Assembly (NCBI GenBank): GCA_001786095.1
Contig: MFVN01000002.1
Span: 1-9,545 of the forward strand
Direction of reading: 5' to 3'
DNA: 9,545 nt
From: Candidatus Nomurabacteria bacterium RIFCSPLOWO2_02_FULL_42_17
Lineage (GTDB): Bacteria > Patescibacteriota > Minisyncoccia > Phycocordibacterales > MFVN01
Shown piece by piece: positions 1 to 4,717 of this stretch. The first letter of the stretch is position 1. Every line of letters starts with the position of its first letter. The notes below the pieces were generated by a model. That model made no database searches. It worked only from the letters and a program-made list of their open reading frames with translations, and was not told the DNA's origin. The position numbers and the translations under genes are program-made.

Positions 1-458
1 TGCTCGCAAAACCAACCGCACACTGAAAGATAGACATCTTTGGAAAAGGCGATATCTTGGGCGTACTCGCTATCCTTTGAAGCAATGCCGTCGTCGTTTT
101 GCATTCCAATCATAGGAACTTTATATAGAAGCTCCTTAAATTGTTCAAAAAACGGCTTGGTAAAATCAAAATCTCTACCATATTCATAAGGATTCCAATC
201 GTCGCCCCACCAACACTTTTGGCAATAGACGGGAAATGGCGCAGTTTTATCGTAAGTGGCAATAATATTTTTCCGGCAAAGATCGCATTGCCGGTTGTAA
301 TAAACTCTTTCGTTTCTCCACATCATCCGCCTCTGCAGTCGGCAAAGAAAACAAAACATCGGCACCGGAACTTTTATTTTTTCATAAAACCCAAAATCCT
401 CCGGTTCGATGATAAAGCTATTTTTACAATTTTGGCAGGTTTTGGTTTCGGATTGCAT
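1..458 (-). CDS. Cysteine-rich zinc-ribbon protein, N-terminal part (cut by window edge)
   Basis: This is an open frame of 152 codons from the ATG at 458 that runs off the left edge without a stop. Four paired cysteines are visible: C8/C11, C36/C39, C58/C61 and C79/C82. They lie in the pattern CQNC, F-x-FYEKIKVP, CFLCR, WRNER, CDLC and VYCQKCWWGD, followed by FDFTKPFFEQFKEL. The same order and spacing occur at the start of the 573-residue gene just upstream (2383-662), and by eye about half the residues match. The two are therefore tandem paralogues. The pairs probably bind zinc as ribbons, but the function is unknown to me. The start is set by the match to the paralogue (both have SETKT near the N-terminus) and by a -10-like TAAAAT ending 6 nt before the ATG. 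The C-terminal half lies outside the window. Confidence 0.85.
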   Translation of the reverse strand, partial: MQSETKTCQNCKNSFIIEPEDFGFYEKIKVPVPMFCFLCRLQRRMMWRNERVYYNRQCDLCRKNIIATYDKTAPFPVYCQKCWWGDDWNPYEYGRDFDFTKPFFEQFKELLYKVPMIGMQNDDGIASKDSEYAQDIAFSKDVYLSVCGWFCE

Positions 459-464
459 GCTTTT

Positions 465-470
465 ATTTTA
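465..470 (-). promoter_or_regulatory. -10 box of a predicted leaderless promoter for the gene starting at 458
   Basis: Reading the minus strand, TAAAAT is followed by six bases (AAAAGC) and then the ATG at 458. This is the same -10 to ATG spacing seen at 2383 and 4048. There is no TG extension and no convincing -35 box, so the call rests on spacing and on analogy with the other genes. Confidence 0.45.
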
Positions 471-521
471 ACCCTGTTTCTCAAAAGCGCAAACAAGGAG
501 CAGTAAGGAATAAATGCCTTG

Positions 522-538
522 CCCATGTCCGATATAGG
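522..538. repeat. 17-bp near-palindrome (CCTATATC-C-GATATAGG type), copy 1
   Basis: The sequence CCCATGTCCGATATAGG is an imperfect form of an 8-1-8 palindrome. It differs at two left-arm positions from the consensus suggested by the second copy at 635-651. The two copies lie on either side of the perfect hairpin at 556-586. TCCGATATAG followed by an A-rich run is shared as a direct repeat. Confidence 0.5.
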
Positions 539-555
539 AAAATTTAGCATTAGTG

Positions 556-586
556 AAACATGTCGACCTGGCAGGTCGACATGTTT
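556..586. repeat. Perfect 15-1-15 inverted repeat (GTCGAC hairpin)
   Basis: The left arm 556-570 and right arm 572-586 are exact reverse complements around one base (G571). The core reads GTCGACCTG-G-CAGGTCGAC. It lies in the spacer between the two zinc-ribbon paralogues, about 75 bp past the stop of the 573-residue gene. A related element lies at 3319-3343, and a half element at about 4081-4093. The short runs of T beside it make it only a mediocre terminator on either strand. A dispersed hairpin repeat of the REP type is an equally good explanation. Confidence 0.8.
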
Positions 587-634
587 TATATTCCAAAAGA
601 AAGTGACACATTTTCTGCCCCTGCAGTACTTTTA

Positions 635-651
635 CCTATATCCGATATAGA
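635..651. repeat. 17-bp near-palindrome, copy 2
   Basis: The sequence CCTATATCCGATATAGA pairs arm to arm around a single central C, except at its outermost base pair. It lies 10 bp past the stop codon of the 573-residue gene and matches 522-538 with a few differences. Like the neighbouring hairpin, it has odd length with one central base. Confidence 0.55.
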
Positions 652-661
652 AAAAGGGAAA

Positions 662-2383
662 TCAATACACCTCCTGCTGATAACACTTCTCGCAATAAAC
701 AATCTCCGGCCGTTCGGGGGCGTAGGAGGTTTCGAATTCCACTTCGCATTTGCCTGCATTGTGATTATGGTGATTTTTCTTATCGCACATGCAAGTTCGG
801 TGCCAGAGTTTGCGGGGCAAGCGAAGAGTAAATCTTTTTACATACCGGCAATTAGGACAATGTTTTGGAATTGGTATATTTTCCCGCTTATAAAAAGTAA
901 ATTCATCATCTTTTAAATTATAATTTTTATTACAATCAACGCATTTAAAAACTTCTTTTACAATGCTGTCAGAAACATCTTTTATATTATCTGGAATTTC
1001 CTCTAGTTTAATTGTTTCTTTACCAAAAGTGCCATGAATCTGGTCTTCCCATTTCCAGCCTTTTACCAAAACCTCCTCTTTTGTCATGGGATTATAAAAT
1101 TGACCCTGTGTTTCGTTATAGCACACTGGCGCTATTTGGGGCGGAAAAAATTCTCCATATTCTTCAGTATTTTTCATATGTTCAATAATTTTTTCTCTTA
1201 AGATAAGGTAGTCTTCTTTGTTATATTTTTTATTAAAAATCATATATTCTCCTTTTTTGACGCCCACACAACCGAAAAGATTTTGACTGTTTTGACAGGT
1301 ATCTCCGTATGAAACATTCATATTGTCATAGCAAAGGTGGCAAAACTGGCAATTAGAAATTCGCGTGCATCCTTGGCATTCATAACAAAGCTCAACATTG
1401 TATCCTACATAATAAAGATCCATGCAATTTTTAGTTTCAATACCTCCGTAAATATATTTAGAATCCTCCCCCTTATTTACCTCAAAAGATTCTTTTACAT
1501 TTTTACAATCGTAAATCAAAGACCCGACAGAATTAACATTTCTTTCGCTGATAACATATCGATGGATTGAATCTTTCTCCAAAAAATCTTCAAATTCTCT
1601 AGTCAATTTTTCTCTAATTTCAAAAGAAGATAAATTTAGGGCTTTGATTTTTTCTAAATATGCTTCTCGTGTATATTGTACATTTTTAAATACGTAACTT
1701 TTATTGCGCAAATTGGAAGACATAAAGCAATCGTTGCATCCGCGACAATCATAGCAATAATAACAGGACAAACAATTTTTTAAGAAGATTCCATATTGAC
1801 ACTGATATGAGGAACTAGAATCCAAGACAGCATATAAACGCTCACCTTTTTCAGCGATAAATCCACAATCCATGCAATCTCTAGATTTCATAACCCAAGT
1901 GCTGTACATTACATTTTCGTCCAAAAAACAAGCAAAAGAAAGGTAAACATTTTTATTGTCGCCCGAATGATTGGTATATTCCGAATTAACACTGTTCTTG
2001 TTGAGAAGAGCCATGCGAGGAACTTTTAGTTGCAATTCATGGAATTGCTCAAAAAATGGCCGAGAAAAATCAAAATCTACTCCGTAAGAAGCAGGATCCC
2101 ATCCGTCTCCCCACCAGCAATCATGACAATAAACTTTATATGGTTTATTGGGTGAATAAATAGTGACAGTAGATTTTCCGCAAAGATCGCAATTCCTCCG
2201 ATAAAGCGTTCTTTCGTTTCTCCAAGCATACCGCCGCCATTGTCTGCATTCAAAACACCAAGTTGGCGGAGGGACTTTTATTTTTTCGTAAAAAGCAAAA
2301 TCATCGGGTTCGATGGTGAACTTTTGCTGGCAGTTCTGACAGACTTGCACTGAGTTTGCCGAAGTGGTTTTGGTTTCAGACAT
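662..2383 (-). CDS. Cysteine-rich protein with zinc-ribbon modules at both ends, function unknown
   Basis: This 573-residue protein has no signal peptide or membrane segment. Its N-terminal module has cysteine pairs 15/18, 43/46, 65/68 and 86/89. The C-terminal module has 481/484, 509/512, 531/533 and 564/567. The gaps are the same (25 residues between pairs one and two, 19 between two and three), and shared motifs are F-x-FY, P-x-P, C-x2-CR and VYC-x2-C. The C-terminal copy carries a His/Asn-rich insert around residues 535-545. Between them, two cysteine-rich stretches (about 145-246 and 288-392) each close with a Y-x-[IF]-x-N-x-x-Y-x-x-E-x-Y motif (230-242 and 380-392). I recall similar proteins in Parcubacteria, sometimes with an unhelpful CaiB/BaiF label. 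Zinc binding is likely, but the role is unknown. The start fits an extended -10 box 6 nt upstream. A paralogue follows at 458-1. Confidence 0.9.
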   Translation of the reverse strand: MSETKTTSANSVQVCQNCQQKFTIEPDDFAFYEKIKVPPPTWCFECRQWRRYAWRNERTLYRRNCDLCGKSTVTIYSPNKPYKVYCHDCWWGDGWDPASYGVDFDFSRPFFEQFHELQLKVPRMALLNKNSVNSEYTNHSGDNKNVYLSFACFLDENVMYSTWVMKSRDCMDCGFIAEKGERLYAVLDSSSSYQCQYGIFLKNCLSCYYCYDCRGCNDCFMSSNLRNKSYVFKNVQYTREAYLEKIKALNLSSFEIREKLTREFEDFLEKDSIHRYVISERNVNSVGSLIYDCKNVKESFEVNKGEDSKYIYGGIETKNCMDLYYVGYNVELCYECQGCTRISNCQFCHLCYDNMNVSYGDTCQNSQNLFGCVGVKKGEYMIFNKKYNKEDYLILREKIIEHMKNTEEYGEFFPPQIAPVCYNETQGQFYNPMTKEEVLVKGWKWEDQIHGTFGKETIKLEEIPDNIKDVSDSIVKEVFKCVDCNKNYNLKDDEFTFYKRENIPIPKHCPNCRYVKRFTLRLPRKLWHRTCMCDKKNHHNHNAGKCEVEFETSYAPERPEIVYCEKCYQQEVY

Positions 2384-2389
2384 AATCCG

Positions 2390-2398
2390 ATTTTAGCA
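2390..2398 (-). promoter_or_regulatory. Extended -10 promoter TGCTAAAAT, predicted leaderless start at 2383
   Basis: On the minus strand TGCTAAAAT is followed by six bases (CGGATT) and the ATG at 2383. It fits entirely within the 23-bp gap after the UMP kinase stop, so the zinc-ribbon gene can be transcribed separately. Transcription from such a box would begin at or next to the A of the ATG. No clear -35 box is visible, which is usual for extended -10 promoters. Confidence 0.6.
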
Positions 2399-2406
2399 CG
2401 AAAATC

Positions 2407-3105
2407 TTAAGAAATCACCGTCCCGCGGAAAGACCGACTAAGAATAAAATTTTGTAAATTTTTTATTTTTTTACCATTCATCACCACCACTTTTAATCCA
2501 AGTTTTTGGGCTTTAACTGACGCCACAGGGTCAAAGGGCGTATTGGAACCCGGATTCCATTTCTTTGGTAAAATTTTTCTGAAATCAATCCAAGAAATCT
2601 GTTTTATTGGTTTAGCGTTTTTGTATTTTCGCGGGTCTTTATCATAAACATAATCTATATTGGAGAGGTTGATAATTGTTCCAGCCCCAACTTTTTCCGC
2701 AAACAGCACCGCGTCAAAATCACTGCTGTGTCCCGGACCAAAGGCCCCACACACAACAACTTTTTCCTTAATTCCCAAAATATCTTTTGGATTATTTATC
2801 ACTTTAGAATGAGAAAAGTTTCGCAAAATAACCCGCATAAGTTCAGCATTTAAACGCAAAGACGCGATGCCAATCCAATCCAAATCAAAAGGTTTCGGCC
2901 GCGCGACCAGCCGCGCGGCCTCCTGATAGCGGCGGCAAACTTTGCCACCGCCTAAAGTTATGACAAAATGAAAACCTTTTTTAACTGACTGCTCTATTAT
3001 TTTTTTGAAAGCCAAAAGAAACTTGACGTCAATCTCGTCCGGCACCACCAGCGACCCGCCCAACGATATGACGATTGTTTTAGTAATTTCCCTTTTTTTA
3101 TTCAT
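2407..3105 (-). CDS. pyrH: UMP kinase, archaeal type (amino-acid kinase family)
   Basis: This enzyme phosphorylates UMP to UDP with ATP in pyrimidine nucleotide synthesis, in the cytosol. The 232-residue length is normal. The N-terminal phosphate-binding SLGGS (14-18) and LGGGK (51-55) are present. So are LGIASLRLNA-like residues at 78-87 (WIGIASLRLNA), GPGHSSDFDAVL (123-134), the nucleotide-binding LSNIDYVYDKDPRKY (147-161) and NPGSNTPFDPVAS (184-196). The start SLGGSLVVPDEIDV and the TPFDPVAS segment resemble archaeal UMP kinases more than the usual bacterial hexameric form. The start at 3105 lies 8 nt after a strong extended -10 box. The gene is flanked by accessory genes rather than by frr or tsf, its common bacterial neighbours. 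Confidence 0.9.
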   Translation of the reverse strand: MNKKREITKTIVISLGGSLVVPDEIDVKFLLAFKKIIEQSVKKGFHFVITLGGGKVCRRYQEAARLVARPKPFDLDWIGIASLRLNAELMRVILRNFSHSKVINNPKDILGIKEKVVVCGAFGPGHSSDFDAVLFAEKVGAGTIINLSNIDYVYDKDPRKYKNAKPIKQISWIDFRKILPKKWNPGSNTPFDPVASVKAQKLGLKVVVMNGKKIKNLQNFILSRSFRGTVIS

Positions 3106-3113
3106 TGCATAGT

Positions 3114-3122
3114 ATTATAGCA
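3114..3122 (-). promoter_or_regulatory. Extended -10 promoter TGCTATAAT upstream of pyrH
   Basis: This is a consensus TATAAT with a TG one base upstream, 8 nt before the pyrH ATG at 3105. It predicts an mRNA with a leader of about 0-2 nt. The only nearer ATG (3111-3109) is out of frame and meets a stop after two codons. There is no recognisable -35 box at 16-18 bp. Confidence 0.7.
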
Positions 3123-3152
3123 TCTGCACTAATTCCCCGCCGATTCGCTACC

Positions 3153-3243
3153 GCTTACTTGATTTTGGGCAAATAACATCCCCGCGCACAACGCACGGCT
3201 TCAAAAATCAAGTTAGCAATGATATATGATCGTATGTTATTGC
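3153..3243. other. Interleaved inverted repeats with pseudoknot topology, possible structured RNA
   Basis: Segment A (3153-3166) pairs with A' (3204-3217), 13 of 14 positions. Segment B (3169-3179) pairs with B' (3234-3243), with one bulged A. The order is A, B, A', B', so the two stems interleave. Between B and A' sits a small GC-rich hairpin (3182-3187 with 3193-3198, loop ACAAC). The fold could form on either strand. It is not part of the pyrH mRNA if the promoter at 3114-3122 is correct. No known RNA family was recognised. Confidence 0.4.
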
Positions 3244-3250
3244 TTAACCA

Positions 3251-3280
3251 TACTTCCTTACTTGCGCAAGTAAGGAAGTA
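3251..3280. repeat. Perfect 30-bp palindrome
   Basis: The half TACTTCCTTACTTGC is followed at once by its exact reverse complement, with no spacer. It does not resemble the GTCGAC hairpins and has no run of T beside it, so a terminator is unlikely. It could be a cruciform-forming repeat or a protein-binding site. Confidence 0.75.
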
Positions 3281-3318
3281 GTGCTGGTAAAAGCAACATG
3301 CATGATTGTGTCAACTCG

Positions 3319-3343
3319 TATGTCAACCTGGCGGGTTGACATA
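3319..3343. repeat. 12-1-12 inverted repeat related to the hairpin at 556-586
   Basis: The arms 3319-3330 and 3332-3343 pair around one G, with a single G-T pair. The core is GTCAACCTG-G-CGGGTTGAC. Compared with 556-586, a G-C pair in the GTCGAC motif has become an A-T pair with both arms changed, so the pairing is kept. It lies about 10 bp past the stop of the zinc-ribbon remnant. Confidence 0.75.
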
Positions 3344-3364
3344 TTCACTTTACTCAACTAAAGT
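3336..3364 (+). promoter_or_regulatory. Possible plus-strand promoter (TTGACA, 17 bp, TAAAGT)
   Basis: A perfect -35 TTGACA (3336-3341) is spaced 17 bp from TAAAGT (3359-3364). The -35 lies inside the right arm of the hairpin repeat. A second plus-strand candidate is TTGACA 3437-3442, 16 bp, then TGCTATGCT ending at 3464. Both point toward the terminator-like hairpin at 3481-3510, but no plus-strand gene is visible. Chance matches are possible in A+T-rich DNA. Confidence 0.25.
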
Positions 3365-3443
3365 AGCTAATACACCTCCCGTCTTGTATAAAGCTTTGCT
3401 TGCAGTTTTGACAGATTCGGTTTTCCACTTTTTGATTTGACAT
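3354..3443 (-). pseudogene. Remnant of a zinc-ribbon family gene (large internal deletion)
   Basis: A 29-codon frame starts MSNQKVENRICQNCKQSF, matching the beginnings of the two family members (CQNCKNSF and CQNCQQKF). The family pattern then stops. Shortly after comes GGAGGTGTATT, an 11-base exact match to the last coding bases and stop region of the 573-residue gene. In the other frame it would read E-V-Y-stop, as that gene does. The simplest reading is that the start and end of a former copy were joined by an internal deletion that also shifted the frame. The 3' match is short and could be chance. Confidence 0.55.
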
Positions 3444-3480
3444 ATATTTTGTATTTGCTATGCTGTTGATGTTTTTGACA

Positions 3481-3510
3481 CCCCGCCCGCAAGGGCGGGG
3501 CTTATTTTTT
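3481..3510 (+). terminator. GC-rich hairpin with plus-strand T run, intrinsic terminator-like
   Basis: CCCCGCCC and GGGCGGGG pair around a GCAA tetraloop (3481-3500), followed on the plus strand by CTTATTTTTT. This is the form of an intrinsic terminator for plus-strand transcription, although no plus-strand gene precedes it. On the minus strand it lies 8 bp past the stop of the NYN gene but lacks a run of U after the stem. There it would act only as a 3'-end hairpin or a weak terminator. Confidence 0.6.
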
Positions 3511-4048
3511 ACCGTTTTATGATATTTCTCAAGTCTTCCAAGAAGATATGGTGTAATTTTCGCATTTCCCAAGCGACCCCTTTTTCAAAACACAAAATAA
3601 GAAACCTCTTTTTCTTTTCAAGAACAAAATTTTTAACTTCCAAGAAATCACTATCTCCGCTACCGATAATAATTATGTCTAAATCATCAACGGACCGAGC
3701 TATATCAAAAGCAATTTCAACATCAAAATTACATTTGTGTACAAAAACACCTTTAGTTCGATCAAGCCATATTTTTTTCAAGGGTTTAGTAACTACAAAA
3801 CAACCAGACTTCTGGACCGCTTGGCAAAAATGATCAAAGGGGGGTTGGTCTTTATCTGACAATGGAGTGCCTGCATAGATTTTGACCACTTTAATTTGAA
3901 AGTATTCCTGCAAGAAAATAAGTAATTTGGAAAACGAAACACGCCAACCAAGTTCTTTTTGGGGATAAAACCAATTGGCGTTGTCTATAAAAATTCCAAC
4001 TTTTTTACCTTTTGCGTTTTCTAGTAGTTGATTTACTTTATCATTCAT
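3509..4048 (-). CDS. NYN-domain (PIN-like, LabA/DUF88) putative ribonuclease
   Basis: This 179-residue single-domain protein has the NYN fold pattern. GIFIDNANWF (18-27) supplies the first acidic residue, D22, and N25. KCNFDVEIAFDIA (105-117) carries D109 and D115. IIIIGSGDSDF (125-135) carries D132 and D134. These acidic residues normally bind a metal ion in PIN/NYN RNases. There are no membrane segments or extra domains, so partners and RNA target cannot be told. A toxin role is possible, but no antitoxin partner is seen. The start at 4048 is supported by an extended -10 box exactly 6 nt upstream. It is separated from the nuclease-like gene upstream by about 146 bp and probably has its own promoter. 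Confidence 0.85.
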   Translation of the reverse strand: MNDKVNQLLENAKGKKVGIFIDNANWFYPQKELGWRVSFSKLLIFLQEYFQIKVVKIYAGTPLSDKDQPPFDHFCQAVQKSGCFVVTKPLKKIWLDRTKGVFVHKCNFDVEIAFDIARSVDDLDIIIIGSGDSDFLEVKNFVLEKKKRFLILCFEKGVAWEMRKLHHIFLEDLRNIIKR

Positions 4049-4054
4049 TGATTC

Positions 4055-4063
4055 ATAATAGCA
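4055..4063 (-). promoter_or_regulatory. Extended -10 promoter TGCTATTAT, predicted leaderless start at 4048
   Basis: TGCTATTAT is followed by six bases (GAATCA) and the ATG at 4048, the same layout as at 2383. No -35 box is evident. A start at the A of the ATG would give a leaderless mRNA for the NYN protein. Confidence 0.55.
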
Positions 4064-4080
4064 TTTTAATACACTCCCTG

Positions 4081-4093
4081 CTGGTCGACATAT
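4081..4093. repeat. Half element of the GTCGAC hairpin repeat
   Basis: CTGGTCGACATAT matches one arm of the hairpins at 556-586 and 3319-3343. The opposite arm is lost after a few bases, so no hairpin forms. It lies between the NYN gene and the nuclease-like gene and looks like a decayed or truncated copy. Confidence 0.45.
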
Positions 4094-4194
4094 CTATTTA
4101 TTTTGTTAATTTTGCAAAATATTCTAATGTTTAAGGTGACCCTTGACATTGTTTTCATAAAAGAATAAGGAGGTCTGTTGATTTTTTTACTTAT

Positions 4195-4674
4195 TTAGAA
4201 AATAGAATAATTCTTGTAGTATTTTTTACTACAAACATAGCCCCACTTCTTTGGATAAAGTCTATGATCCCTAACGACAAAAGCTCTTATGTCGGTTTTT
4301 TTAGGCTTTTTTCCACTTTTATTTCTTGAACCTGAATATTTTTTATGAATCTCTCTAATTATTTTATTTACTAGTAAACTTGGAAAAACCCAATATTCTG
4401 GTTCTTTTTCTAATTTATTCAACCTTACAAAAACATAAAAAAAGTTTTTTCCGCCACCTTTTTCATCTTTCTTAGTCATTCTAAAAGCCCAGCCTTTATC
4501 AAATAAGGTTTTTACCTGAATCTTTATGGTTTTTTTATTTGGCGCTACCGCTAAAATATCATATTTCTCAGCCCGTCCTAAAGTGATTGTGGTAATATAA
4601 TTTCGAGATGAGAGAATATGTGCAACATAATATTCACCTGCATTTCCTATATTGTTTCTGTTTGGTTTTTTCAT
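4195..4674 (-). CDS. Small PD-(D/E)xK nuclease-like protein
   Basis: This 159-residue protein has N-terminal residues fitting a PD-(D/E)xK core: GNAGEYYVAHIL with E14, then KYDIL with D39, then IKIQVKT with Q53 and K55. The order E...D...QxK, with a following aromatic-rich region, is like stand-alone nuclease-fold proteins related to group I intron-associated endonucleases (PDDEXK_5/DUF4365-like). The rest is basic and rich in Lys and Tyr, which suits nucleic acid binding. No methyltransferase or specificity subunit lies beside it, so a restriction role is not supported. The start is 43 bp past the adenylate kinase stop with no terminator between, so read-through from the ribosomal operon is possible. 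It is visibly more A+T-rich than the operon, which fits acquisition by transfer. Confidence 0.65.
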   Translation of the reverse strand: MKKPNRNNIGNAGEYYVAHILSSRNYITTITLGRAEKYDILAVAPNKKTIKIQVKTLFDKGWAFRMTKKDEKGGGKNFFYVFVRLNKLEKEPEYWVFPSLLVNKIIREIHKKYSGSRNKSGKKPKKTDIRAFVVRDHRLYPKKWGYVCSKKYYKNYSIF

Positions 4675-4717
4675 ATTTATGAGATTTAGTATTAAATTTT
4701 AAAAGAAAGGTTGCAGA

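Larger units (their letters stand above)
3106..3353. other. Structured intergenic region without an intact gene
   Basis: No credible coding frame is seen in this stretch. It holds the pyrH promoter (3114-3122), interleaved inverted repeats (3153-3243), a perfect 30-bp palindrome (3251-3280) and a hairpin repeat related to 556-586 (3319-3343). The zinc-ribbon remnant and a GC-rich hairpin follow, up to the NYN gene stop at 3509. The density of palindromes suggests a recombination scar, a repeat landing site or a structured RNA. Confidence 0.7.

Noticed and set aside
3242..3341. Integron attC-like site (GCTTAAC with a downstream GTT motif)
   Set aside because: No matching GTTRRRY partner is present at a suitable distance and there is no integrase.
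4061..4082. AGCAGGGAGTGTATT resembling the 3' end of the zinc-ribbon gene
   Set aside because: The match is short and has a gap, and the order relative to the hairpin half is opposite to that at the other copies, so it is not enough to call another remnant.
4168..4198. Perfect Shine-Dalgarno AAGGAGGT on the plus strand with TTG start
   Set aside because: The frame has only six codons before TAG, so it cannot be supported as a gene.
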